64,000 nt of DNA. Origin: Candidatus Poribacteria bacterium (GTDB taxonomy: Bacteria > Poribacteria > WGA-4E > WGA-3G). The translations under genes were made by a program, and so were the position numbers. Of the stretch, positions 5,761 through 15,525 are shown one piece after another. The notes beneath the pieces were generated by a model. That model searched no databases. It had not been told where the DNA came from and saw only the letters and a program-made list of their open reading frames with translations. Location: assembly GCA_028820845.1 (NCBI GenBank), contig JAPPII010000022.1, positions 1 through 64,000 of the forward strand, in the 5' to 3' direction. The first letter of the stretch is position 1; each line of letters starts with the position of its first letter.

Positions 5761-8700
5761 TGAATTTCCCCACGGACCGTCAGCGCGCTTGCAATAGAGA
5801 GGAAGTCCCTACCCTCTTCAACCCTATCGTGATTGTAACTAACACCGAGATGGAGGTTTGCTGTGATATGCGTGCTAATTTTATATCCGACCCGCAGCGT
5901 TGTCTCGTAGCGTTCCGAACGTTCTTCACGGTTGGCACCGAAATTCTCCCTCCGAATCGCCCAGGAGAGGGTGTTGGTTAACTCCAGATCGTGTTGCAGT
6001 GGGACTCTACCGAAAAACGGGAGGCGTATCCCGTTTTCTGTCCGGTAGCGGTAATCAACACTCAGATTTGGTGTGACGATAAAGGCGTTGCTTTGAATGC
6101 CACTTCGCTGCTGATCTTGGAAAGTCGTGCGGATCCCCAACGCCGTCCGAGTCTCTTTGCCCCATGTGTGTATCCAGCTGAGTGAGGGGGTGTGCGCAGT
6201 GCTATCGCTAAGGGTTGCTTCCTGCGTTGTATTGTCTCGTTTCGTGAAGCTATAACGGAGTTGGAAGCTGGTGGTTTCCCTCGCAGTCAGTTTTAGGTCG
6301 GTTTCATAAGATTCTGCGTGCGATGTATAGATGCTACCCGAGCTCTTCCGGAAACTATCAGAGGTACTAACGTTTGCCCCAAAGGATGCCCATTTCCATG
6401 GATCTACCGAGCTTCGCAACGTGTAACGGTTGCTCCGCCGCGAGTTCGTCCGTTCCTTGGCATCTTCGGCGAGCGAATAAATTTCTATAAGGGACTGACC
6501 GGATGCAAGCCGCCGATACGATTCGGTCGCTGTAAAGTTGGCGTTCGTACTCACAGTGAAACTTTTTAGAAGCCGGTTCAGAATCCCATCTTGTTGTTGA
6601 TTGTTGGAAACCGTTGGTGGTTCGCTATTCGCGGTTCGCGGTTCGCCGTCCGCTGTCTTATCGCGTTCAATCCAATCACCACGTTTTTCTTCGAGTTCTT
6701 GGATTTGTGTCTCGTCGATACCATCTTCCCGTAACTGTTCCGTAAGAGTTGTCGGTTGTTGGTTATCGGTTATCGGTAACTCCTTTGTGGCAGATATAGC
6801 GTTTTCTCCTGTGACACGATCTGCTGATTGCTGACTGCTGACTGCTGACTGCTGACTGCCATTTAAGAGCCATCCGAACCATTTTTCGATGCGTAGATTC
6901 ATCCCAAGGCTAACGTTTCCATTGAGCGAAGCATTTTTTTCCTCGCTGAACCAATTCTCACGGAAACTCATCCGGCTTGTGACAGTAGGTCGCATTCCAA
7001 GCAGATCCCGGTTGAGACGCGGTGTGAGCGACAAGCGATGTTCGCGCTGCGCAATTGAAAAGTCGGGTTCTATCTCTTCTTCGGCTTCAGCCGTTTCTGG
7101 CTCTGTTGCTACGTTACTACCAAAGGGTGCTCTGGAACTGCGATCTTCTCGTCTTTCAAGCGTCCGGCTAATATCGTAAGTTGGGCTTAGGCTGAAGATG
7201 TTTGTCGGACTAATATTTAACGTTATTGTACCACTATCTGTTTTTTCGTCCCGATTTCTGCCGTAACCGTAACTGTAATAGGAACTGGAAGTTGAGGCTG
7301 TATCTGTCGCGGTTTCCGGCTTTGCGAGTATATCCTCGTGGCGATATTGGGCATTAACGCCGAGTTTTGAACCGAGATCGTAACGAAAACTGCCGGTATA
7401 GAGGTGGCTAATTTGCGTTCCCTGACGTTCGTTCCAGAAATCTTGGTAGTTATAAGCGAAGCCGAGGTTTGGAAACGGGTTTCGGTTGAATTGCACAGAA
7501 AAATCTCGGCTCCGAATTTCGCTCTTCCCGCTTTGAAAACTACTATAACCGCCTCGCTGACTCTCGGTTTCCGTCTCCTGTTGTCGGATGGCATATCGGA
7601 CGGGTAACCACGGGAAGAGCGTGACATCTGCATCAATGTTGTAATCGTTGTTCGTCGTGCTATATCCGCGTGAAGAAAGCCGTTGTCTGCCGACTTCACC
7701 AGCGCCGCTTTCAAAGTCTTTATCTTGGCTCGCATAACCGCCGCGCAATTTAACGATATTACCGAGACCAACTGACATATTGCCACGCCGCGCCCATCCG
7801 GCACGGACGAGCGGATCGCCGAGATGGATCTCGTTCACCCAGATCTCACCGCTAATTTCACGGTCAGTGTTATTACGAATACCCAATAGGATACCACCAA
7901 TGTTTTTAATCGAGAGTCGCGTGCTATTTCTCCCACGAATCGCGAAGCCATCAGGGTGTCCATCGGGCGCATCATCTATTGGTTGGCTGTCCGTACTTGT
8001 GGGTGGTGTGTCTGCCCCTACAAGAGACGGATCACTGACTGCTGACTGCTGTTCGCTGACCACTACATCCGGATAGGCATTCCTGTGTAAATCTCGCAGA
8101 TCGATTTCAATTAATTTCCAGCCGTCAAAATCGATCGGCACCGTATATTCATAGTAGTCTGTCAGATTCTCAAAAACATTGACATCTTCTTCCTGCGTCT
8201 GATCAACGAACGGGTCTGAACTATAAAACGAGCTGCGATAGCCGGTACGGACGGTCGGGGCGAGTTGCAAAACAAAGGTTGTATCGCTTTTGTCACCGTA
8301 GAGCCAAAAGCGAAGCGTATCGTGCTTGCTGAAGTCTTGTCCTTCGCTTTGCGTTAAACCTTTCAGTTGTTTAGAAGTAACGCCGTAAGATCCTGGGAAG
8401 AGGTAGTACTCAAGGCTCAGCGTCTGTTCGCGTTGCTGTTGCGTTTGAAAGCCGAGGGACGTTGCTGTGAATGGATGCAGTTTTTTGAAGAGTTCATTGT
8501 CCTCAATGTCAAGATACGCGCTCTGATAATCATCGTAGCTAAAGTTGTCTTTTGTGCCAACGATGAACTTTTCGAGGGTATCCTCGACGATTGTGCTTGT
8601 TGAGAGTGTTTCACCTGTAGGTGTAAGCGCAGGATCGCTAAGTGTCGGTTCAATCTCCGGATTGATTTGCGAGGCGGAGCGGGTTATAATTCCCTGTTGC

Positions 8701-11700
8701 CATTTGTTTCCAACAATTTCGATGGATGCCCACTGTAAGGTGCCTTGTGCGTTGCCGGGTGCGTTTTTGCGCAACCAGAACCGGAAGTGTTGCACGAACA
8801 CAAGACTGGGGAGCCGCGAACCCGTCGGTGTAAATTTCGAGAGCGGAATACTCAGGAACATCCAGTCATTTGCGTTTTTGCTTTTGATCCACTCATTCGG
8901 GATGTCATTCAGGGGGATTGAAATTTCAAAATAGGCATCAGCACCATCGAGTACACCGTCCCCGTTGAGGTCTTCACTGTCGAGGATTTGATTATCTTCA
9001 CCGACAGAGATGCCCCCCAGGGGTCCATCGTAATTCCATCCTATATCTTCACCGGTATCCAGTGTGCCGTTTCCGCGATATCGGTCAGCCTCTGAGAGAT
9101 TCTCCAAGTCCAAATCTAAAGCATCAACACTGCCATCCCCGTTTGTGTCAATTAGCGTATCAGGAAGGTCTTCGCTGTCCAATCGCTTGTCTTCATCGGT
9201 ATCTTCGTTCACTACACCGAGGTTCAAGTGCAGTGTCACGTTATCGTCTCCTTGGACGCGTAGCCAGATTTCGAGGAAACCGCGTTCCGAATAATCTACA
9301 CCTGATGCGGATAGACCGTTTGAAAAGCCTCCCCATTCTGCAACGACATCTCTGAAATCGTAGCCGAGTTCCATAATGAGCCGTTCTTCGGTCGAGAGGG
9401 AGAGCGGTTGGATTGAGGAAGCAGGAACATCCCGATTTCGCATGTAGTTTCCGATCGCTTCGGATTCGTTTTTATCTTTCAGGACAACTCTGAAAACGGC
9501 TCTGTTGTCATTGGTCGGTATAACTCGATAATCCGATGGATTTCCAGTTGTCGTTTGGTTTCGTGAAACATAAGGTAAACTGCTATGTTTCCAGTTGTAT
9601 TTCAGCGTAGGGACTGTTGTTGCTTCCTTTGCACCCTCCATACTATCAATGAGTGCGACCCCTATACTATTCGGGTTATTGTGTGAGTAAGCGGCTTCCC
9701 CACTAAAATCGAGGGAGAGTGGGAAGTTTCGCATATTAATAAACGGTAATAGATTGAAGATGCCTGCAATATTGAATTCTCTACCGAAACTGGTGTTTAC
9801 ATTGACGGCTTGTAAACGGTTGGGAACGCCGTTGACATCCGGTATTTCCGCCGGTTTTTGTCCAGTATTCAGAATATAACCCGTCGATAATGCGAATCCT
9901 TTTTGAAAAACAGGGTTAAAGTAGTTCATCCTGCTGCCGTAACTGCCGTAACTCCGAGACCTACCGCCGAGACCGCCGTAACTGCTGTAACCACCCCCAA
10001 AGCCGCCGCCACCGAAGCCGCCACCAAATCCGCTACGTCCAAAACCGCCGCCGAAACCACTCCTCCCGAAACCACCACTTCTGCCTCTCGAAAAAGTTTC
10101 ACCGAAAGCGTCTTGGGTTCCGGTGCCAAGGGTCGGGTCCATCGTTTGCATACCGCCTAATCGGTTAAATCTATCCTCAAGGCTCTGTTCTCTCCCCGAT
10201 TTAGGCTTCGGTTTATGTGTGTACTCTAACCAAGCACCGACGACAGCCTGTTGTGATGAACCGCCAAACGGTGTCTTTTCAAATTCTACAACAATCTCAT
10301 CAAACTCATCGAGCTGCCTGAAGAAACGAAGGGTGCCAACTTCATAAAGCATCATGTAATCGGTGTCGCGGGTCAGGAGACGACCGTTGAGGCGAACGGT
10401 TTCACTGTTTGGAATGACGAATAAACCGACGTTGTACGTCTCTGATTGGTACGCGTAATCGGCGATAATCGTATAGATTTGGGCATCTGTTCGGACACCT
10501 TCAAGATAGATGGCGTTGTTGCTGAGCGTGTCACGGTAGGCATAATACGGGTGGTTCGGATCTGTGATTTGAAACGGATGTGTGCCGTATGTTGTTGGAA
10601 AACGAAGAATACCTCTATCGTAGTCTATGAACTGGGCATCGACGTTACCGTCGCCGTTTTGGTCGAGACCGAAGATTTCGATGTAGGGGGCAGAGCCGTT
10701 ACTCGTTTGGAACGTCTCGCTTTGCCCCTGTCGGAGGATGGTGAGTGTGAAATCGCGCGGATTAATATTTCGGTTGCCGAGACTATAGACGTGAGTCGCT
10801 TCTGTGCCACGGAAACCCTTCTCTTTTAGCACAACATAACCGACTTCTTCCCCTTCTTCATCAAGTGTCCCATCTCCGTTTTCGTCGACAAAGACTTCCC
10901 CAGGGTTTCCAACACTGCCGCCGCCACTACCAAGATATTCATACGCCACAACGATGGTATAACTCGCCGAAATCGGCGAGAGAAATTCTATTTCACCCGT
11001 TTCATAGTCTATGTTGTAGTCTTGTCCAGTGAACTGTGGGTTGAAATAGCCTCGACTCGTCCGTTTACCGCCTTGGTTGTTTCCCACAACACCATCATCG
11101 ATGTAAATTTCTTCGCTCCCTGCTTTTATGGGCAGATATGCTTCATGGAGTAGGTTATCTTCATCTCTGTGGATGTGATAGAACCTGCTTTTTACGTAGT
11201 TGGTGTCTTGAATCTGAATGCCGCGGGGTCCGTACCCGTAGCCGCCGCCTGCACGCCGCGATTGTCCGCGGAAGGTTCGTACCTCGCGTATGCCCTTGCT
11301 CCGGGAACCGAACGCTGTAAGCCGTGCGTTTTTCCATTCAAACACGCCTTCAAGCCCGAATAAGTTCCGATTGATATTCAAAAAACGGGTGTTCGGTAAG
11401 CTGAGTGTGATGTCACCGAAAGAGATCGTTTTTATAATACTATCCGGTGTACCTTCATACCAGATTTTAATCTTCTGCTCCTTCGCGCCACCGATGCCGT
11501 ATCCGCCGCCGTATCCGCCATATCCACCGCCGTATCCACCATATCCACCGCCACTCCCGAAACTGCTGCCACCGGCACTGTAATCTACGGCAATATGCGT
11601 CCGTTGTCCGACACGACCGTGGAGACCGAACTGCTGAATCTGTCGTAGGTTAAAGCCTGTTGCTCGCGGAACACCGCCACTCCCATATCCACCATATCCA

Positions 11701-12515
11701 CCATAGCTGCTGCCGTATCCACTACTATAGCCACTTCCGTAACTGCTATACCCACTTCCAAGCCCTGAGCCGTATCCACCCCCAAATCCGCTGCTGCTAT
11801 AGCCGAAATCCTCATAACCGTAAGACGATGTGAGTCCTAAGTCAAGTCCCGATGAATAGCCCCCATATCCGCCGCCATAACCGTAGCCGCCATATCGGTT
11901 CAAGTCCCCTTCCCCAAAGTAGTGAGTCTTGTTTGCCTCTATCGTTACCGATTGTAAGCCTGTAATCTTGAGATTGGAATCCATCGGGAGTGCGATACCT
12001 TCTTCGTCCCGCTTCGGCCTCGGTTTCCAATTGTAGAGTTTACTGAGATCGGTCAAGTGTGGCGGGTGCCGCCATCTTCGGAGGCTGTCTAAGTAGGGTT
12101 GTATGAGGCGATCGCTATCGGTTGTCGGTGCTTGGTCTTCAGTTTCTTGCGACGTATCCGGTGCTTGCCATTCTTGCTGATTGCCACTTTGCCAGATGAA
12201 ATGTTTCGACGCGCTGCTGCTGTCGAAAGGATTGCGGTTAGACAGTCCGAATTGGATAGAACCCTGATTTTCCGCAGGTGTTTCGGATGTGTCGGAATCA
12301 GGAGTGGAAGCGCGTGGACGGGATTCTGTGGGATCCGTAGTGGGAGAGGTTTCTGATTGCGCCGTCGGTTCAGTCTCTTCTTCAGCGATACGGCTCACGG
12401 CAACGTCAAACGTTGCAGAGATTACAATGATAAGGATAAGTCCAGTTTTTAACAGCAGGTTTCGCGCTTTTGAGGTTAACTGGTCTACAAATTTTAGCAA
12501 AAAATGTATCTGCAC
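5757..12515 (-). CDS. SprA/Sov-like outer-membrane translocon, 2252 aa
   Basis: This very large protein has an N-terminal signal/anchor (about residues 20-40) and a Ser/Thr/Pro linker. The order of motifs fits SprA, the giant beta-barrel translocon of type IX secretion: LKITGLQSVTIEANKTHYFG, FGLHGRVGQRTHIAVDY, KIKIWYEGTPDSIIKTISFG, LFGLEGVFEW, then much later GEIWVNEIHLGD and GWARRGNMSVGLGN. The C-terminal third alternates polar and hydrophobic residues like barrel strands. Unusual insertions are Gly/Tyr/Ser tracts (about residues 195-285, 312-342, 809-866), four EF-hand-like DxNGDGxxD loops (about 540, 617, 1120, 1180), and repeat-derived segments (about 1482-1496 and 1882-1974). The stop codon uses bases of the IS right end. 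PorV and other T9SS partners are not in the window. Confidence 0.8.
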   Translation of the reverse strand: MQIHFLLKFVDQLTSKARNLLLKTGLILIIVISATFDVAVSRIAEEETEPTAQSETSPTTDPTESRPRASTPDSDTSETPAENQGSIQFGLSNRNPFDSSSASKHFIWQSGNQQEWQAPDTSQETEDQAPTTDSDRLIQPYLDSLRRWRHPPHLTDLSKLYNWKPRPKRDEEGIALPMDSNLKITGLQSVTIEANKTHYFGEGDLNRYGGYGYGGGYGGYSSGLDLGLTSSYGYEDFGYSSSGFGGGYGSGLGSGYSSYGSGYSSGYGSSYGGYGGYGSGGVPRATGFNLRQIQQFGLHGRVGQRTHIAVDYSAGGSSFGSGGGYGGYGGGYGGYGGGYGIGGAKEQKIKIWYEGTPDSIIKTISFGDITLSLPNTRFLNINRNLFGLEGVFEWKNARLTAFGSRSKGIREVRTFRGQSRRAGGGYGYGPRGIQIQDTNYVKSRFYHIHRDEDNLLHEAYLPIKAGSEEIYIDDGVVGNNQGGKRTSRGYFNPQFTGQDYNIDYETGEIEFLSPISASYTIVVAYEYLGSGGGSVGNPGEVFVDENGDGTLDEEGEEVGYVVLKEKGFRGTEATHVYSLGNRNINPRDFTLTILRQGQSETFQTSNGSAPYIEIFGLDQNGDGNVDAQFIDYDRGILRFPTTYGTHPFQITDPNHPYYAYRDTLSNNAIYLEGVRTDAQIYTIIADYAYQSETYNVGLFVIPNSETVRLNGRLLTRDTDYMMLYEVGTLRFFRQLDEFDEIVVEFEKTPFGGSSQQAVVGAWLEYTHKPKPKSGREQSLEDRFNRLGGMQTMDPTLGTGTQDAFGETFSRGRSGGFGRSGFGGGFGRSGFGGGFGGGGFGGGYSSYGGLGGRSRSYGSYGSRMNYFNPVFQKGFALSTGYILNTGQKPAEIPDVNGVPNRLQAVNVNTSFGREFNIAGIFNLLPFINMRNFPLSLDFSGEAAYSHNNPNSIGVALIDSMEGAKEATTVPTLKYNWKHSSLPYVSRNQTTTGNPSDYRVIPTNDNRAVFRVVLKDKNESEAIGNYMRNRDVPASSIQPLSLSTEERLIMELGYDFRDVVAEWGGFSNGLSASGVDYSERGFLEIWLRVQGDDNVTLHLNLGVVNEDTDEDKRLDSEDLPDTLIDTNGDGSVDALDLDLENLSEADRYRGNGTLDTGEDIGWNYDGPLGGISVGEDNQILDSEDLNGDGVLDGADAYFEISIPLNDIPNEWIKSKNANDWMFLSIPLSKFTPTGSRLPSLVFVQHFRFWLRKNAPGNAQGTLQWASIEIVGNKWQQGIITRSASQINPEIEPTLSDPALTPTGETLSTSTIVEDTLEKFIVGTKDNFSYDDYQSAYLDIEDNELFKKLHPFTATSLGFQTQQQREQTLSLEYYLFPGSYGVTSKQLKGLTQSEGQDFSKHDTLRFWLYGDKSDTTFVLQLAPTVRTGYRSSFYSSDPFVDQTQEEDVNVFENLTDYYEYTVPIDFDGWKLIEIDLRDLHRNAYPDVVVSEQQSAVSDPSLVGADTPPTSTDSQPIDDAPDGHPDGFAIRGRNSTRLSIKNIGGILLGIRNNTDREISGEIWVNEIHLGDPLVRAGWARRGNMSVGLGNIVKLRGGYASQDKDFESGAGEVGRQRLSSRGYSTTNNDYNIDADVTLFPWLPVRYAIRQQETETESQRGGYSSFQSGKSEIRSRDFSVQFNRNPFPNLGFAYNYQDFWNERQGTQISHLYTGSFRYDLGSKLGVNAQYRHEDILAKPETATDTASTSSSYYSYGYGRNRDEKTDSGTITLNISPTNIFSLSPTYDISRTLERREDRSSRAPFGSNVATEPETAEAEEEIEPDFSIAQREHRLSLTPRLNRDLLGMRPTVTSRMSFRENWFSEEKNASLNGNVSLGMNLRIEKWFGWLLNGSQQSAVSSQQSADRVTGENAISATKELPITDNQQPTTLTEQLREDGIDETQIQELEEKRGDWIERDKTADGEPRTANSEPPTVSNNQQQDGILNRLLKSFTVSTNANFTATESYRRLASGQSLIEIYSLAEDAKERTNSRRSNRYTLRSSVDPWKWASFGANVSTSDSFRKSSGSIYTSHAESYETDLKLTARETTSFQLRYSFTKRDNTTQEATLSDSTAHTPSLSWIHTWGKETRTALGIRTTFQDQQRSGIQSNAFIVTPNLSVDYRYRTENGIRLPFFGRVPLQHDLELTNTLSWAIRRENFGANREERSERYETTLRVGYKISTHITANLHLGVSYNHDRVEEGRDFLSIASALTVRGEIQ
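6595..6870 (-). repeat. Dispersed heptamer repeats inside the SprA-like gene
   Basis: TGACTGC tandem units at 6831-6859, GTTATCGGTT units near 6757-6780 and GGTTCGC-type units near 6619-6650 match the family found between genes elsewhere in the window. Here they are translated in frame as low-complexity sequence such as SQQSAVSSQQSAD, TDNQQPTT and GEPRTANSEPPTV. A second, shorter in-frame copy lies at 8035-8066. Confidence 0.8.
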
Positions 12516-12817
12516 GTATACTCTCGGTTTGTCCTATTTACTGCGTTTCTGTGAATATTAAGGATCGCGGCATGATAAGGCCTTATAAAAAGCGGCCGTT
12601 CGCAGTGATAGGGGAGTAATTTAAAATTAATTCTTGATTAAAAACGACAGATTGAGTCTTTATGTTTACACAGATTTTTGTAACGCTACTATTTTTTAGT
12701 TCGGCGTTTCTCTATTCTACCAGATTCAGCGGAAGGCTGCATACATTTTTTCTTCTTGACTTTTTCGGACTATTGAAGTACGATGTCCAGCAATTCCAAA
12801 TTATGGAGGATACTGCT

Positions 12818-13639
12818 GTGCGAAACTTATCTATTTTCGGGATAATTTGCTTAATGATTATCCCCGTGATATTTGCGACTGTCGGCGATGCGGCAATTGA
12901 TATCAAAAATCTCGTTGGCGTATGGCTTTTTGATGAAGCCAAAAACGATATGTCTCCCGATTCTACCGATAACGGTAACGATGCTGAACTGCTTAAAGGT
13001 GCCGAATTGGTAGATGATGGAAAATTTGATAAGGCGTTGAGTCTCGCTGGTGATAACCAATTCCAGATTGCAAGAGTCGAGAGTTCAAAAAGTTTGGACA
13101 GTTGTGCTGAGGAGTATACCACAACAACGTGGGTGAAACTTAAGAAAAAGGATAAAATCGTTTTGGGTGGTTGTTGTAACGACGACCATGCCATTGTTAA
13201 TTTCATGTATACCAACCTCTTGAACATCTTTGGACCCGGAAGAGGGGGTGGGCACGGCAAGGTTGAGATTGGCAGTGGCCAGCTCGCACCCTCATGGGTC
13301 TCCGGTCCAACGCTCGTCAACGATGACCAGTGGCATCACATCGCCTTCACCTACGATAGCAAGAAGATGATAGCCTATGTAGATGGCAAGGTTGATGCGC
13401 AAGCCAATACCGGTGGCGTTTTTGGATTAACAGGACAAGCCCTCAACATTGGCGGTATGCCCGATCAGCGGCCCGGATGGGGACTTATGGACGATGTCGC
13501 TGTCTTCAATACCGCTTTAAGCGAAGCCGATATCAATGAGATTATGGACAAAGGACTCGGTCGGCTCTTCGGGTTTACGCCTGTCTCGCCAAAGGGACGT
13601 CTAACAACAGTCTGGGCAAGCGTAAAATTGGAACGTTAA
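12818..13639 (+). CDS. Secreted LamG/concanavalin-like domain protein
   Basis: The preferred start is the GTG at 12818, seven bases after GGAGGA, which puts a signal peptide (FGIICLMIIPVIFATVGDA) at the N-terminus. An in-frame ATG at 12803 is possible, and a longer frame reaches back to 12662. The remainder (IKNLVGVWLFDEAKN, TTTTWVKLKK, DDQWHHIAFTYDSKKMIAYVDG, LNIGG, GLMDDVAVFNTALSEADI) is a typical LamG_3 jelly-roll domain that usually binds glycans or other ligands outside the cell. The final 20 residues (KGRLTTVWASVKLER) look like a short extra tail. It is divergent from the SprA-like gene across about 300 bp. Confidence 0.75.
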   Translation: MRNLSIFGIICLMIIPVIFATVGDAAIDIKNLVGVWLFDEAKNDMSPDSTDNGNDAELLKGAELVDDGKFDKALSLAGDNQFQIARVESSKSLDSCAEEYTTTTWVKLKKKDKIVLGGCCNDDHAIVNFMYTNLLNIFGPGRGGGHGKVEIGSGQLAPSWVSGPTLVNDDQWHHIAFTYDSKKMIAYVDGKVDAQANTGGVFGLTGQALNIGGMPDQRPGWGLMDDVAVFNTALSEADINEIMDKGLGRLFGFTPVSPKGRLTTVWASVKLER

Positions 13640-13840
13640 TTTTGTAGTTACACCGCTGGCGAGGTTTCCTGAAGTTTAAGAGTTTAATCAGGTAATTTCT
13701 CAACGTGCGATAAATCGCACTACTACAAGCGGAATCGTTCGTAGTAGGGCAATTCATTACCCGTCAATTACCGAAATATTTTCTTAAACTTCATCTAACC
13801 CAGCTATTTATTGTAGCAAATCGTGGTGCCCTATTAAGGT
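13640..13840. repeat. Intergenic composite hairpin repeat
   Basis: GTGCGATAAATCGCAC (13705-13720) and GGGCAATTCATTACCC (13747-13762) are two hairpins separated by ACTACAAGCGGAAT and preceded by GTAGTA. The same GTAGTAGGGCAAT motif occurs at 37491 and 51456. It may also help terminate transcription of the LamG gene. Confidence 0.6.
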
Positions 13841-14887
13841 ATGGATACAATGCCCAAATATCGCAGCGCAATCATCGGCTGTGGCGGTAGAGCCTACGGT
13901 CATGCCAATGCCTATCAACAAATTCCGCAAGCCGAGTTAGTCGCGTGTGCCAATCGGTCAGATACAGCCCGATGCCAGAAATTCGTTGAAACCTTTGGTA
14001 TCACAGGTTATGCCGATGCCGAGCAGATGCTCCGTACAGAACAGCCCGACCTCGTCCACCTCGTCGCTATGCCCGATCAGTGGTGTGAACTCATACCGAT
14101 GGTCTCTGAACTCGGTGTTCCGGCATGTATTGTCGAAAAACCTATTGCTTGTGGCGTTTCAGACTGGCGTTTTTTGTGTGAATTAGAGGCGCAGACGAAT
14201 ACAAAATTCGGGGTTGGGAAACAGTTCCGTTGGCATCCGGGACTCATTAATTGTCGAGAGGCAGTGCAGAACGGTGAATTAGGGGATATTAACTTTTTAG
14301 ATTTTTCCTGTGGTATGAACCTCGCTGCCCAAGGCACCCATATCATCGATTGGGCGATGTCCTTAAACAACGATTCCCCTATCGTCAGGGTCTTCGGGAC
14401 GGCGAGCGGTGCCGAGTTGCTTGATAGTGACTATCCCGCCCCGGACACGACTTCATGTCAAGTTTTGTTTGAAAATAGAGTCTACGGTCTCTGGAACACC
14501 GGCTGGACATCACCCCGTGTAACCGACGACCCTGCTGTTCACACACACTGCCGCGTGACAGCTTATAGTGAAACCGGATACGTGCGATTTGAAGAATTCG
14601 CTGGATGGCAGATTGTTTCTACCGAGAGGGTAGAGAAGCGTCAAACAACGCCTGATGAATGGCGCGCCAACAACGACCTCGCACAAGCGCGTCTGACACA
14701 GGCGATGTTCGACTGGCTTGAAGACGATACCCGTCCAGTCGAAACGAACCTAAAACTTGCATTACACCAGTTCAACGCCGTTTTGGGTATCTATGCGAGT
14801 GCGATCTCTCACCAACCGATTGACCTTCCTTTTGAACCCCCAGATGACCTCGACGCGCAACTCCGCGAAATTGTGTCTCGTTCCTGA
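13841..14887 (+). CDS. Gfo/Idh/MocA-family oxidoreductase
   Basis: The protein has 348 residues, or 345 if it starts at the ATG at 13850. It has an N-terminal Rossmann motif (AIIGCGGRAYGHANAY) and the family signature EKP (CIVEKPIACG, about residue 98). A C-terminal alpha/beta domain contains FRWHPG and THIIDW, where the family usually holds substrate-binding residues. Members are NAD(P)-dependent sugar or inositol dehydrogenases. The substrate cannot be told from sequence. It stands alone between repeat-rich spacers, so no operon partner helps. Confidence 0.85.
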   Translation: MDTMPKYRSAIIGCGGRAYGHANAYQQIPQAELVACANRSDTARCQKFVETFGITGYADAEQMLRTEQPDLVHLVAMPDQWCELIPMVSELGVPACIVEKPIACGVSDWRFLCELEAQTNTKFGVGKQFRWHPGLINCREAVQNGELGDINFLDFSCGMNLAAQGTHIIDWAMSLNNDSPIVRVFGTASGAELLDSDYPAPDTTSCQVLFENRVYGLWNTGWTSPRVTDDPAVHTHCRVTAYSETGYVRFEEFAGWQIVSTERVEKRQTTPDEWRANNDLAQARLTQAMFDWLEDDTRPVETNLKLALHQFNAVLGIYASAISHQPIDLPFEPPDDLDAQLREIVSRS

Positions 14888-15085
14888 TATGCCACTCATA
14901 ATTCATTCAGTTTTATCAATTTTTACCTGAAAATACACATTTTCTTATCTTTTCTTTACATTATGCACATTTTTTACCCCAAAATTGTGTCTTTGATATA
15001 ATACAGGAATTATGATCGTATCAATTGTTTTGATTTAACCTTTTGTTGAATACAAACACACTCATTTATACGGTAGGGGTCTGTC
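14888..15085 (+). promoter_or_regulatory. AT-rich upstream region of the sigma-factor remnant
   Basis: No gene is visible. A TATAAT hexamer at 14997-15002 preceded by TTTGA could be a -10 element, but no good -35 box is present. A GGTAGGGG about ten bases before the ATG at 15086 is the likely former ribosome site. Confidence 0.35.
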
Positions 15086-15453
15086 ATGAAACGGGAAAAT
15101 GATGTACAACTGATTCAGGACACTTTGCCTGGCGATGACACAGCGTTCAATATATTAGTCCAAAAGTACCAAAAAAGCGTTCACGCCCTCGTATGGCGGA
15201 AGATTGGCGATTTTCACCACGCCGAGGAGGTTACACAAGATGCTTTCCTCTCGCTGATCTGAAAATCACACCACATCCGATGCCCAAACCCTTCACGCCG
15301 TGGCTTGCCATTGGCACAACTGTTTTGCTGATTGCCCTGGTTTTCGGCACAAGCAATCAGGACCTTGCCCGTTTCCAGAAGCCGTATAGTTTCCAAGCGA
15401 AATCCGAACCCACAATTTGGCGATTTGATGCCCTTCCAGCAGTTGTGGATTAA
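15086..15453 (+). pseudogene. Broken ECF sigma factor with membrane tail
   Basis: The ATG at 15086 begins a sigma-70 region 2 (DDTAFNILVQKYQKSVHALV, then AEEVTQDAFL) that stops after 58 codons at 15262. In another frame the sequence continues straight away with a membrane segment (WLAIGTTVLLIALVFG) and TSNQDLARFQKPYSFQAKSE, ending at 15453. I recognise both halves as the two ends of one Poribacteria-type sigma factor that carries a C-terminal membrane anchor. The middle (rest of region 2, linker, region 4) is missing. The simplest reading is an internal deletion with frame loss. An IS inserted 72 bases further on. Confidence 0.7.
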
Positions 15454-15525
15454 GAGGAATCGGGCAAATCCCGCCAGTCCACCGCCAGAATTAAATCTCT
15501 CGGAACGAACCTTTTGGGCGTTTCC

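Noticed and set aside
7223-7804. A 193-codon minus-strand frame inside the SprA-like gene
   Set aside because: It is another frame of the intact 2252-codon gene on the same strand, with no start signal and no recognisable domain.
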